Assembly: GCA_031290535.1 (NCBI GenBank) | Contig: JAITNI010000089.1 | Location: 1-6,165 of the forward strand | Source of the DNA: Zoogloeaceae bacterium | GTDB lineage: Bacteria > Pseudomonadota > Gammaproteobacteria > Burkholderiales > Rhodocyclaceae | Direction: 5' to 3' | Length of the DNA: 6,165 nucleotides | Shown: positions 1 to 6,165 of the stretch, one piece after another | Position numbering within the stretch: the first letter of the stretch is position 1 | How the letters are laid out: every line of letters starts with the position of its first letter | Translations under genes and position numbers: made by a program | Notes under the pieces: model-generated | Told to the model about the DNA's origin: nothing | The model's input: the letters and a program-made list of their open reading frames with translations, nothing else | Databases searched by the model: none

Positions 1-743
1 CCAAAGCCCTGTTCGCCGAGCCAGAATTGCAACAGATGATCGACGCCCTTGCTGGTCAGGGTCGCGCCCGCCAGTGCGTCGATCTGGTGTTCGCCGCTGG
101 CGTTTTTGGTGACGGCAATCACGGGTTTTTGGCTGTCGCCCTCAAACAGGGTTTTGCCCGGCCAGAGGGATTTCCATTTCGGGTTATCGACCTCGCCGCC
201 CAGGCCGGGGGTTTCCCCCTGCTGGTAAAAACCGAGGCCAATCACGGTGTTCAAATCCGGCTTGATGGCGAGAAAGCCGTACAGGGTCGACCACAGGCCG
301 TAGCCGCGCACAGGCAGAATCAGGGCTTCGAGTTCGCCGCTGCCGTCGTCCTTTTCCAGCCGGTAGACCATCGCGTATTGCTCGCGGCGCTTGATGGAGG
401 CGATGTCCTCGCTGCCGGAAAGCGCGATGGAAGTCTTCGGGTCTTGCGCGAGTTTCAAGGCGTCGAATTTGAGCGGGTCAAAAGTGGTGTTTTTCTCGCC
501 CGTCGACAGATCGATGACCTGCGCCTTGATGCGGCGCTTGAACAAATCCTGCACCTCCTTGGCGGAAAGCTCCGAGGCGACGCCCGCAATCGCCAGAATG
601 CTGCGCTGGCGGTCGAGCAGGCGGTTTTCTTCCTGGATGGGTTTCAGGGTGATGGCGGAACCGGCGACAAAGATGGATGCCACCAGACTGACCACCAGCG
701 CCACCACCAAGGTGCGGGTGATGGATTCTTTATTGCTGGACAT
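1..743 (-). CDS. nqrC: Na+-translocating NADH:quinone reductase subunit C (3' end cut by window)
   Basis: NqrC is a membrane-anchored subunit of the Na+-NQR complex that carries a covalently bound FMN and passes electrons from NADH towards ubiquinone while sodium is exported. Seen here: 247 codons from an ATG, running off the left edge. The family is usually about 255-265 residues, so only a short tail should be missing. Residues about 10-31 form one hydrophobic anchor, followed by a polar extracytoplasmic domain with the family blocks [15 protein letters not shown] (about 149-163) and [14 protein letters not shown] (about 177-190). The flavinylation motif is DALAGATLT (222-230), with T228 as the expected FMN-phosphoester residue. 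The first Ser/Thr of the usual SGAT is Ala here. The start overlaps the end of nqrB by 14 bases, and GGAGGA (753-758 on the complement) lies 9 bases upstream, which supports this start and translational coupling. The identification is firm; only the C-terminus is unseen. Confidence 0.96.
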   Translation of the reverse strand, partial: MSSNKESITRTLVVALVVSLVASIFVAGSAITLKPIQEENRLLDRQRSILAIAGVASELSAKEVQDLFKRRIKAQVIDLSTGEKNTTFDPLKFDALKLAQDPKTSIALSGSEDIASIKRREQYAMVYRLEKDDGSGELEALILPVRGYGLWSTLYGFLAIKPDLNTVIGLGFYQQGETPGLGGEVDNPKWKSLWPGKTLFEGDSQKPVIAVTKNASGEHQIDALAGATLTSKGVDHLLQFWLGEQGF

Positions 744-1947
744 GACGCGCGCTCCTCCGCTTGATATTGGCCGAGACGACAAAATGGTCGATCAGGGGGG
801 CGCAGAGGTTGGCGAACAGAATCGCCAGCATCATGCCCTCCGGGAAGGCGGGATTGACCACCCGAATCAGCACCACCATGACGCCAATCAGCGCCCCGAA
901 AATCCATTTGCCGGTGTCGGTCATGGCGGCGGAAATGGGATCGGTCGCCATGAACACCATGCCAAAGGCAAAGCCGCCCAACACCAGATGCCAGTACCAG
1001 GGCATCGCAAACAAATGGTTGGTCTCCGAGCCGATGCCGTTGAACACCAGCGTCATCCCCGCCATGCCCAGCAGAACGCCGGTCACAATCCGCCAGGAGG
1101 CGATTTTGGTGACGAGCAGCAGCAGGCCGCCCAACAGAATTGCCGCCGTGCAGGTTTCGCCCACCGCGCCGGGCATGAAGCCCAAAAAGGCGTTTGTCCA
1201 GTCTGCGGTATTGAGCAGCGTGCCTTCCGCCGCCCGCGCCAGCGGGGTTGCGCCGGTAAAGCCATCGACCGCCGTCCACACCGCGTCGCCGGAAATCTGT
1301 GCCGGGTAGGCGAAAAAGAGAAAGGCGCGTCCGACCAGCGCCGGATTCAGGAAGTTTTTACCCGTGCCGCCAAAAACTTCCTTGCCGATCACCACCCCAA
1401 AACTGATGCCCAGCGCCACTTGCCAGAGGGGAATGGTGGGCGGCAGGATGAGGGCGAACAGAATCGAGGTGACAAAAAAGCCTTCATTGACCTCGTGGCC
1501 GCGCACCGTGGCGAACAGCACTTCCCACAGCCCACCGACGGCGAACGTCACCAGATAGATGGGCAGAAAATACACCGCGCCATGAATCAGGTTATCCCAC
1601 ACACTCGCGGGATTGAATCCGGCGACAAGGGAAATCAGCAGCACATGCCAGTTTTGCCAGCCTTCCTGCTGCGCGGCGGTCAGGAGTTCCGGGTGTTGCA
1701 AAAAGGCGGAATTGGCCTGAAAGCCGACATTCCACATCCCCGCGAACATCGCCGGGAAGGTGGCAATCCAGACCAGAATCATGATCCGCTTCAAATCCAT
1801 CGCGTCGCGCACATGCGCGGTAGTGCGCGTGACGCTGGCGGGGCGATAGAGGAAGGTATCGGTGGCCTCATACAGGGCAAAAAATTTCTCAAAACGGCCA
1901 CCCTTGACAAAGTGTGGCTCCAGCTTGTCGAGCAATTGACGCAACAT
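730..1947 (-). CDS. nqrB: Na+-translocating NADH:quinone reductase subunit B
   Basis: NqrB is the large polytopic inner-membrane subunit of Na+-NQR. In the family it holds a covalent FMN and riboflavin and takes part in sodium translocation and quinone reduction. Seen: 405 residues, normal for the family. An amphipathic cytoplasmic N-terminus (1-52) is followed by many hydrophobic segments from about residue 53 to 392. Family blocks visible are [20 protein letters not shown] (150-169), [20 protein letters not shown] (195-214) and [10 protein letters not shown] (228-237), in which T234 of the TGAT motif is the expected FMN attachment threonine. The start is fixed by a strong AAGGAGG sequence 7 bases upstream, inside the last codons of nqrA, with a gap of only 2 bases to the nqrA stop. 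Its own end overlaps nqrC by 14 bases. It appears intact. Confidence 0.98.
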   Translation of the reverse strand: MLRQLLDKLEPHFVKGGRFEKFFALYEATDTFLYRPASVTRTTAHVRDAMDLKRIMILVWIATFPAMFAGMWNVGFQANSAFLQHPELLTAAQQEGWQNWHVLLISLVAGFNPASVWDNLIHGAVYFLPIYLVTFAVGGLWEVLFATVRGHEVNEGFFVTSILFALILPPTIPLWQVALGISFGVVIGKEVFGGTGKNFLNPALVGRAFLFFAYPAQISGDAVWTAVDGFTGATPLARAAEGTLLNTADWTNAFLGFMPGAVGETCTAAILLGGLLLLVTKIASWRIVTGVLLGMAGMTLVFNGIGSETNHLFAMPWYWHLVLGGFAFGMVFMATDPISAAMTDTGKWIFGALIGVMVVLIRVVNPAFPEGMMLAILFANLCAPLIDHFVVSANIKRRSARHVQQ

Positions 1948-1949
1948 GT

Positions 1950-3308
1950 TCAGCCCTCCTTCTCGATACGGGTGAGCACATCCCGCAAAATGGGGCCGTA
2001 TTCATACTTGCCCGCGCAAACATAGGAACACAAGGCCAAATCCTCCTCATCCAGCTCCAGCGCGCCCAGCTTCTGCGCCATTTCGGTGTCGCCCACCACC
2101 AGATAACGCAGCAACTGGGTGGGCAGAATGTCCAGCGGCATCACCGCTTCATAATTGCCGACCGGCACAATGGCGCGGGGGCTGCCGTTGGTGGTGGTGG
2201 TAAAGGCAAACCGTTTTTTGCGGGTGAGGGCGGATAAAAAGACATTCAGCACCGAATGTTTATCCGCTCCGGCGCGCAAAAAATGCAGCATTTCGCGCTC
2301 GCGGCCTTCTTTGAGGACGGAGACCTGTTGGTGAAAACGCCCCAAAAAGGCCAACGCGCCCGCCGCCGTGCGTCCGCCAAAGACGGAGCCGGAAATGATG
2401 CGGTTCTCGCCGGGGGAAAGTTCTTCCGCCGTCAATTCCTCCAGATTCGCCCCCAGCCGGGTACGTACCAGACGTGGCGACTTGACTACCGGCCCCGCCA
2501 GCGCCACCACGCGCTCCACCCACAATTGTCCGCTGGCAAAGAGCTTGCCAATGGCGATCACGTCCTGATAGCCAATCTGCCACACGGTTTTGTGGGCGTC
2601 GACCGGGTCGAGAAAGTGAATGTGCGTCCCCGGCAAACCGGCGGGATGGGGGCCGGAGAAGCGTTCCAGCGTGATATTTGGCAAATTCGTTGGCAAATCC
2701 GCGCCAGGAATTTCCGCCTCGCCCGCGCAGACAAAAACTTTGGGCGCAAGCCGGGAGAGCACCCGGAGGCCGCGCAAAAAATCTTCCCGGTATTCGGCAA
2801 TGACAATGGCCGGGTCGGCGGCAAGCGGGTGGGTGTCGATAGCGGTGACAAAAATGGAAGCCGGGACGGCATCCACGGCGGGCGTCTTGCTGAAAGGCCG
2901 GGTACGCAGCGCCGCCCACAGGCCGGACGCCTGCAAATTCTCCCGCGCCTTTTCCGGCGGCAGCAGGTCGAGTTCGGCATCGGAACAGGCGGCGAAAGCC
3001 TCTGCTTCCTCCCCCTCCAGGTCGATCACCACCGACTGCAACACCCGCTGCGCCCCGCGATGGATGGCGCTCACCTTCCCCGCGCCCGGCGCGGTGAAAT
3101 GGACGCCCGGTGTTTTCTTGTCGGAAAACAGCACCTGACCGAGCTTCACCCGGTCGCCCACCTGCACGGCCATCGTCGGCTTCATGCCGGGATAGTCCGC
3201 GCCCACCAGCGCCACCTGCCGCACGGCGCGCCCCGCCTCAATCTGCTGGCGCGGCCCGCCAAGAACGGGCAAATCCAGCCCGCGTTTGATTCCTATCATG
3301 CGCTTCAT
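1950..3308 (-). CDS. nqrA: Na+-translocating NADH:quinone reductase subunit A
   Basis: NqrA is the peripheral cytoplasmic subunit of Na+-NQR, linked in studies of the family to ubiquinone binding. Seen: 452 residues, close to the usual 445-450. The N-terminal block [15 protein letters not shown] (5-19) matches the canonical start of the family. It is followed by a barrel-sandwich-like region with [18 protein letters not shown] (48-65) and FTAPGAGKV (71-79). Central family blocks are [19 protein letters not shown] (218-236) and [20 protein letters not shown] (308-327). The C-terminus [14 protein letters not shown] (426-439) corresponds to the conserved Cys-containing tail, with Ala where Pro is common after the second Cys. 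An alternative ATG at 3299 (residue 4) would give the classic [11 protein letters not shown] start and has GGATGA upstream; the upstream ATG at 3308 has only a weak GAG, so the true start may be 3299. It is the first gene of the nqr operon, preceded by a promoter at 3432-3461. Confidence 0.97.
   Translation of the reverse strand: MKRMIGIKRGLDLPVLGGPRQQIEAGRAVRQVALVGADYPGMKPTMAVQVGDRVKLGQVLFSDKKTPGVHFTAPGAGKVSAIHRGAQRVLQSVVIDLEGEEAEAFAACSDAELDLLPPEKARENLQASGLWAALRTRPFSKTPAVDAVPASIFVTAIDTHPLAADPAIVIAEYREDFLRGLRVLSRLAPKVFVCAGEAEIPGADLPTNLPNITLERFSGPHPAGLPGTHIHFLDPVDAHKTVWQIGYQDVIAIGKLFASGQLWVERVVALAGPVVKSPRLVRTRLGANLEELTAEELSPGENRIISGSVFGGRTAAGALAFLGRFHQQVSVLKEGREREMLHFLRAGADKHSVLNVFLSALTRKKRFAFTTTTNGSPRAIVPVGNYEAVMPLDILPTQLLRYLVVGDTEMAQKLGALELDEEDLALCSYVCAGKYEYGPILRDVLTRIEKEG
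1955..1961 (-). promoter_or_regulatory. Ribosome binding site of nqrB
   Basis: The minus strand reads AAGGAGG, then a 7-base spacer, then ATG of nqrB. The site lies within the final codons of nqrA (Lys-Glu-Gly), so ribosomes finishing nqrA end on top of the nqrB start region. This fixes the nqrB start and implies coupled translation. Confidence 0.85.
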
Positions 3309-3407
3309 CCAATCTCAATTGTTGGTCGAAGAAACGAACGGCAAGCAAACGAGCCTCCACACCCGTCGCCAGTTTTTTTTGGGGAAACCTCGCCGCCGAA
3401 AACCCCC

Positions 3408-3445
3408 GTTCCCTGAAAAGGAAACCCCCGAATTATATAGGGAAC
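3408..3445. repeat. Inverted repeat flanking the nqrA -10 box, candidate operator
   Basis: Perfect 7-base arms GTTCCCT (3408-3414) and AGGGAAC (3439-3445) are separated by 24 bases and enclose the -10 hexamer and predicted start of transcription. A direct repeat AAACCCCCG with a 22-base period (3400-3408, 3422-3430) overlaps the same stretch. A spacing of about two helical turns is compatible with a bound regulator, but no known operator consensus is recognised and chance is not excluded. Confidence 0.35.
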
Positions 3446-3461
3446 TCCGAATCCCCGTCAG
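3432..3461 (-). promoter_or_regulatory. Sigma70-type promoter for the nqr operon
   Basis: The minus strand carries a perfect -10 hexamer TATAAT (complement of 3432-3437) and, 18 bases upstream, CTGACG (complement of 3456-3461), which matches 4 of 6 bases of the -35 consensus TTGACA. Initiation would fall near 3425, leaving an untranslated leader of roughly 115-125 bases before nqrA. It is the best promoter-like sequence in the window and is correctly placed and oriented for nqrA. It is a prediction from sequence only. Confidence 0.6.
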
Positions 3462-3463
3462 AC

Positions 3464-3475
3464 CCGCTTGCGCGG
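3464..3475. repeat. Small GC hairpin upstream of the nqr -35 box
   Basis: On the minus strand CCGC-GCAA-GCGG forms a 4-bp stem with a GNRA-type tetraloop, set in the context GTCATCACCGCGCAAGCGGGTC. This resembles the core of the small dispersed hairpin repeats common in proteobacterial intergenic DNA (GTCATTCCCGC...GCGGGAATCC type), though the flanks differ. The assignment to a repeat family is tentative. Confidence 0.3.
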
Positions 3476-3611
3476 TGATGACGATGATTTTGAGTTTTCC
3501 TCCCGTTCAGAATGGCGCGCCCTCAAGCGGTTTGGCCTTTTGTCGGGGAAGCACTGAACCACTTCCAGCCGTTCGGGTTGAAGCAGTCGTTGCCCTTGAT
3601 TTGACAGGGAA

Positions 3612-3643
3612 CGCCCTTCGACAGCGCTTCAGGGCGAACGGCC
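3612..3643. repeat. REP-like palindromic element after miaA
   Basis: The plus strand shows a stem CGCCCT (3612-3617) with AGGGCG (3631-3636) around TCGACAGCGCTTC, followed by AACGGCC. From general knowledge, the layout GCCCTTCGACA...TCAGGGCGAACGG closely resembles an extragenic palindrome dispersed in many proteobacterial genomes, here with the central part altered (AGCGCT rather than the usual AGCT). It lies 29 bases after the miaA stop. It lacks a T-run on the minus strand, so it is not a typical intrinsic terminator, but it could protect the 3' end of the ppk2-miaA transcript. Confidence 0.5.
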
Positions 3644-3664
3644 TTGTGCAGCGTTTCCTTAATG

Positions 3665-4639
3665 TCATGTTTGCAAAAAATCCGCCACCCGCGCCGTGAC
3701 CTGTTCAGCCAGGTTTTCCGCCAGACAATCGTAGGTTTCGCCGGGCAGGCTGTTGGTGAGCCAGGTAATCTGGCGTTTGGCGAGCTGGCGCGTGGCGAAG
3801 ATGCCCCGGTTGGCGAGTTCAGCGCGGTCAAATGCGCCTTCCATCCACGCCCAGACCTGACGATAGCCCACGGCGCGCATGGCGGGCAGGTCGGGGTGTA
3901 GGTCGTACCGGCGGCGCAGGCGCTCGACTTCCTCAATCAGCCCTTCCGCCAGCATGGCGCGAAAACGGCAGGCGATGCGTTCGTGCAGGACGGCACGCGC
4001 CGAGGGCAGCAGGGCAAGGCGCAAAAAATGGTAGGGCGGCGGATTGTTTTTGCCCGCTGCCCGGCTTTCGTCCAGCAATTCCGACATGGGCCGCCCGGAC
4101 AGGCGGCAGATTTCCAGCGCCCGCTGGATGCGCTGGCTGTCCGTGGGATGCAGGCGGGCGGCCGTGGTCGGGTCGCGCCGCGCCAATTCCGTGTGCAGGG
4201 CAGGCCAGCCTTTTGCCAGCGCCTCCGCATCCAGCGCGGCGCGGATGGCGGGGTCGGCGCGGGGCAGGTCGGCCAGACCTTCCAGCAGCGCCTTGTAGTA
4301 GAGCATGGTGCCGCCCACCAGCAGCGGCGTGCGTCCGGCGGCGACAATTTCAGCCATCGCCGCCAGCGCCTCGTCCCGAAAACGGGCGGCGGAATACACT
4401 TCTTCCGGGCTGATGACGTCAATCAGGCGATGCGGGCATTCCGCCAGGATGTCCGGCCCCGGCTTGGCCGTGCCGATGTCCATCTCCCGGAACACCAGCG
4501 CCGAATCGACGCTGATGATTTCCACCGGAAAACGCCGCGCCAGTTCAAGCGCCAGCGCTGTCTTGCCGCTGGCGGTGGGACCCATCAATAAAATGGCGGC
4601 GGGCAGGCGGCCCGCCGCGTTCTGGATTGGCGGCGTCAC
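3665..4639 (-). CDS. miaA: tRNA dimethylallyltransferase
   Basis: MiaA transfers a dimethylallyl group from DMAPP to N6 of adenine 37 in tRNAs that read codons beginning with U, the first step towards ms2i6A. Seen: a P-loop GPTASGKT (20-27), then [18 protein letters not shown] (43-60) with D45 as the likely catalytic aspartate, [18 protein letters not shown] (70-87), [20 protein letters not shown] (105-124), [16 protein letters not shown] (162-177) and [14 protein letters not shown] (281-294). All are hallmark blocks of the family. The frame is open much further upstream inside ppk2, but homology begins only shortly before the P-loop. The GTG at 4637-4639 gives 324 residues, close to the usual 310-320; the first in-frame ATG is residue 19, too close to the P-loop. 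No clear Shine-Dalgarno precedes the GTG, which lies 5 bases after the ppk2 stop, so coupling to ppk2 translation is likely. The conserved Tyr of DSALxYRGMDIG is Phe here and the Gly is Glu. Confidence 0.95.
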   Translation of the reverse strand: MTPPIQNAAGRLPAAILLMGPTASGKTALALELARRFPVEIISVDSALVFREMDIGTAKPGPDILAECPHRLIDVISPEEVYSAARFRDEALAAMAEIVAAGRTPLLVGGTMLYYKALLEGLADLPRADPAIRAALDAEALAKGWPALHTELARRDPTTAARLHPTDSQRIQRALEICRLSGRPMSELLDESRAAGKNNPPPYHFLRLALLPSARAVLHERIACRFRAMLAEGLIEEVERLRRRYDLHPDLPAMRAVGYRQVWAWMEGAFDRAELANRGIFATRQLAKRQITWLTNSLPGETYDCLAENLAEQVTARVADFLQT

Positions 4640-4644
4640 AAGGT

Positions 4645-5904
4645 TTATAACACCGGCGCGCCCAGATTTTCCTGCTCGCCCTTTTCGTACACCACATTGG
4701 CGCGCCCCACCAGCAGGGGATCCAGCAGGTTGATGCGCGTCAAATCCTTGTTGGTGTAGGGCAACTTGTGCAGGATGTAGCGCATGGCGTTCAGACGCGC
4801 CCGTTTCTTGCAGTCGGACTTGACCACCGTCCAGGGGGCATCCGCCGTGTCCGTGTAGAAGAACATGGCTTCCTTGGCCTTGGTGTAGTCGTCCCATTTA
4901 TCCAGCGAGGCCATGTCGATGGGGGAGAGCTTCCATTGTTTCAGGGGATGGTTTTCGCGCTCCTTGAAGCGCCGCCGCTGTTCGGCACGGCTGACCGAGA
5001 ACCAGAATTTAATCAGGTGAATGCCGCTCCTGACCAGATTGCGCTCGAATTCCGGGCACTGGCGCATGAACTCAACATATTCGTCGGGCGTACAAAAACC
5101 CATCACCCGCTCCACCCCCGCCCGGTTGTACCAGGAACGGTCGAAGAGCACGATTTCGCCCGCCGAGGGCAAATGCTGGATATAGCGCTGAAAATACCAC
5201 TGCCCGCGTTCGACTTCCGAAGGTTTTTCCAGCGCGATCACAGACGCGCCACGCGGATTCAGGTGTTCCATGAAGCGCTTGATGGTGCCGCCCTTGCCCG
5301 CCGCGTCGCGGCCTTCAAACACGATCAGCACCCGTTGCCCGGTCTCCTTGACCCACGCCTGCAACTTCAGGAGTTCCACCTGCAACTGGTATTTCTGTTT
5401 TTCGTAATTCTTGCGCGACATCAGGTTTTTGTAGGGATAGCCGCCCTTGCGCCAGTCGTCCGACAACTCATCGTCCGGTTTGACCGGCAATGTGCCGGAG
5501 AGTTCCCGGTGCGCCGTTTTTTTCAGAAAGGCTTCGCGCAGCACTTCCACGTCATCGGGAGACGCCCCGGCCAGAATGGCCTCCAAAGCGCTGGCGGCGG
5601 AGTGAATGTCGCCCTTGGCGGATTGCAGGATGTCGGTGATGGCAACCACCTTCGATTCATGCGCCGCCGTCATCGCCTGCCCGACTTCAAAAGCCGCAAT
5701 GCCCTCCTGCGTCAGCGAAGTCGCCACATCGCCGGAACGAACACGACGCGGCGAAGGGGTCTGCGAAGCCGCCTTGGCCGCCGGTTTGCGCGGCGCGGGC
5801 TTTTTGTTCGGGAGGGGTTTGTTCGGGAACGCGCTGGCGGCGGACGTGGGCGCATCGGCAAGCGCGGGATTCGTTGGGGCGGGATTCTTTTTTTCGGGAG
5901 TCAT
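4645..5904 (-). CDS. ppk2: Polyphosphate kinase 2 family protein
   Basis: PPK2 enzymes transfer phosphate between inorganic polyphosphate and nucleotides, usually making NTP from NDP with polyphosphate as donor, in the cytoplasm. Seen: 419 residues. The catalytic domain begins near residue 148 ([20 protein letters not shown]). It has Walker [10 protein letters not shown] (198-206), Walker B region [20 protein letters not shown] (252-271) with D255, an Arg/Lys-rich lid [19 protein letters not shown] (310-328) and [17 protein letters not shown] (337-353). One P-loop domain only and these blocks fit the single-domain PPK2 type, probably class I; substrate preference (ADP or GDP) cannot be read from sequence. 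Residues 1-55 are a low-complexity Lys/Pro/Ala tail, and 56-147 a less conserved helical-looking segment, making the protein longer than the roughly 300-360 residues of many homologues. The start is supported by AGAGGA 6 bases upstream. miaA follows after 5 bases. Confidence 0.95.
   Translation of the reverse strand: MTPEKKNPAPTNPALADAPTSAASAFPNKPLPNKKPAPRKPAAKAASQTPSPRRVRSGDVATSLTQEGIAAFEVGQAMTAAHESKVVAITDILQSAKGDIHSAASALEAILAGASPDDVEVLREAFLKKTAHRELSGTLPVKPDDELSDDWRKGGYPYKNLMSRKNYEKQKYQLQVELLKLQAWVKETGQRVLIVFEGRDAAGKGGTIKRFMEHLNPRGASVIALEKPSEVERGQWYFQRYIQHLPSAGEIVLFDRSWYNRAGVERVMGFCTPDEYVEFMRQCPEFERNLVRSGIHLIKFWFSVSRAEQRRRFKERENHPLKQWKLSPIDMASLDKWDDYTKAKEAMFFYTDTADAPWTVVKSDCKKRARLNAMRYILHKLPYTNKDLTRINLLDPLLVGRANVVYEKGEQENLGAPVL
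5803..5828. repeat. In-frame 15-base repeat in the ppk2 N-terminal tail
   Basis: TTTGTTCGGGA occurs at 5803-5813 and again at 5818-5828, a 15-base period that encodes the repeated Pro-Asn-Lys-Pro pattern near residues 26-36 of PPK2. It looks like slippage or duplication within a low-complexity, basic, probably disordered tail. Confidence 0.5.
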
Positions 5905-5910
5905 GCTCGG

Positions 5911-5916
5911 TCCTCT
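5911..5916 (-). promoter_or_regulatory. Ribosome binding site of ppk2
   Basis: AGAGGA on the minus strand lies 6 bases before the ATG at 5904. It supports this start rather than a later one inside the low-complexity N-terminal tail, where the next in-frame Met is residue 78. Confidence 0.7.
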
Positions 5917-5935
5917 CGGGGCGCGTAAAGTTTTA

Positions 5936-5941
5936 ACTATA
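5936..5941 (-). promoter_or_regulatory. Possible -10 box for ppk2-miaA
   Basis: TATAGT on the minus strand matches 5 of 6 bases of the -10 consensus and sits in an AT-rich patch about 32 bases before the ppk2 start. No good -35 hexamer is visible 16-18 bases upstream, so a promoter here would need an activator or a different sigma factor. It is the only candidate seen in the ppk2 leader. Confidence 0.3.
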
Positions 5942-6103
5942 CTACGCTCCCCGGCGCGAGAACAGAACCCGCCCGCGCTTTGTACGACTGAAAACGCAAC
6001 GCGCTACAGGACTTCGGGGTAGAAAAAAGACGGGCAGGGTAATAAAAACGCACCAAAGCAAAAGCCATTACCCCGGCGGAGACCGCGTAGCTACTGGCTT
6101 TAC

Positions 6104-6120
6104 GGGCAATTAAGGGCAAT
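6104..6120. repeat. Two direct copies of GGGCAAT, 10-base period
   Basis: GGGCAAT is present at 6104-6110 and 6114-6120, separated by TAA, so the copies face the same side of the helix. They are about 200 bases upstream of ppk2. A regulatory role is possible but nothing else supports it. Confidence 0.3.
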
Positions 6121-6126
6121 AATCCC

Positions 6127-6147
6127 GGTGCCCCTGTCGGAATCGAA
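6127..6147 (-). other. Stretch resembling the 3' end of a tRNA (possible remnant or att site)
   Basis: The minus strand reads TTCGATT (T-loop-like), then CCGAC, AGGGGC and ACC, the layout of a tRNA T-loop, T-stem 3' strand and acceptor 3' strand. The expected 5' T-stem strand (GTCGG) is absent: the bases before the loop are AATAG, and the final CCA reads CCG. A complete tRNA is therefore not supported. Instead TCGGAA (6137-6142) and TTCCGA (6152-6157) form a perfect 6-bp stem with a 9-base loop. It could be a degraded tRNA fragment, an attachment-site scar or chance; the window ends 18 bases further on. Confidence 0.25.
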
Positions 6148-6165
6148 CTATTTCCGAAGCCCTAT

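Larger units (their letters stand above)
3309..3664. other. Intergenic region between miaA and nqrA
   Basis: These 356 bases hold no convincing gene. Short frames crossing it have no recognisable family and no good start. It contains, in the direction of minus-strand transcription, a REP-like hairpin (3612-3636), a small hairpin with a GCAA loop (3464-3475), a sigma70-type promoter (3432-3461), an inverted repeat flanking the -10 box (3408-3445), a direct repeat AAACCCCCG (3400-3408 and 3422-3430 on the plus strand) and a run of eight A on the transcribed minus strand (3373-3380). The motif AGGGAAC or its complement occurs three times (3408-3414, 3439-3445, 3606-3612). No intrinsic terminator with a U-run was seen after miaA, so read-through into nqr is possible. 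Confidence 0.7.

Noticed and set aside
27..764. 245-codon open frame on the plus strand
   Set aside because: Lies fully antisense to nqrC, with no recognisable domain.
391..2025. 544-codon open frame on the plus strand
   Set aside because: It is antisense to nqrA, nqrB and nqrC, whose protein families are unmistakable. Its translation is Gln/His/Arg-rich low-quality sequence typical of the complement of GC-rich genes.
2256..3416. 386-codon open frame on the plus strand
   Set aside because: Antisense to nqrA and explained by codon bias; it has no ribosome binding site or family match that I recognise.
3601..3629. TTGACA on the plus strand as a -35 box
   Set aside because: No -10-like hexamer follows at 16-18 bases and no plus-strand gene lies downstream.
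3612..3636. Intrinsic terminator for miaA
   Set aside because: The stem is present, but no run of T follows on the minus strand, so it was reported as a REP-like repeat instead.
4640..4897. Upstream extension of the miaA frame to an ATG inside ppk2
   Set aside because: It would overlap ppk2 by about 250 bases, add 86 residues without similarity to MiaA and make the protein 410 residues, far above the family length.
4768..5928. 386-codon open frame on the plus strand
   Set aside because: Antisense to ppk2, with Arg/Gly/His-rich shadow composition.

Overview
This 6.2 kb window is a GC-rich proteobacterial chromosome segment. The gene set and protein sequences fit a Beta- or Gammaproteobacterium; I cannot resolve the genus from sequence alone. 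All five supported genes lie on the minus strand, so transcription runs from right to left. The many long plus-strand open frames are antisense shadows of these genes.

Right part (about 6165 to 3665): a 261-base leader holds short repeats and, at the extreme right edge, a stretch resembling a tRNA 3' end. It is followed by ppk2, encoding a polyphosphate kinase 2 family protein with a long Lys/Pro/Ala-rich N-terminal tail. miaA, the tRNA dimethylallyltransferase, begins 5 bases after the ppk2 stop, probably at a GTG codon, so the two are probably co-transcribed.

Middle (3664 to 3309): a 356-base intergenic region. It contains a REP-like hairpin just after miaA, a second small hairpin, a good sigma70-type promoter (TATAAT on the minus strand) and a set of inverted and direct repeats around the promoter that could be an operator.

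Left part (3308 to 1): nqrA, nqrB and the first 247 codons of nqrC, the start of the operon for the sodium-translocating NADH:ubiquinone oxidoreductase (Na+-NQR). The genes are tightly packed: a 2-base gap between nqrA and nqrB and a 14-base overlap between nqrB and nqrC, each with a strong Shine-Dalgarno sequence. nqrD, nqrE and nqrF are expected beyond the left edge. Both covalent FMN attachment threonines (NqrB and NqrC) are present, so the genes look functional.

Overall this is a conserved housekeeping and energy-metabolism region. I see no mobile element, CRISPR array, defence system or clear new system. The points deserving a second look are the promoter/repeat architecture before nqrA, the dispersed-repeat-like hairpins, the variant flavinylation motif in NqrC and the tRNA-end-like fragment at the right edge.
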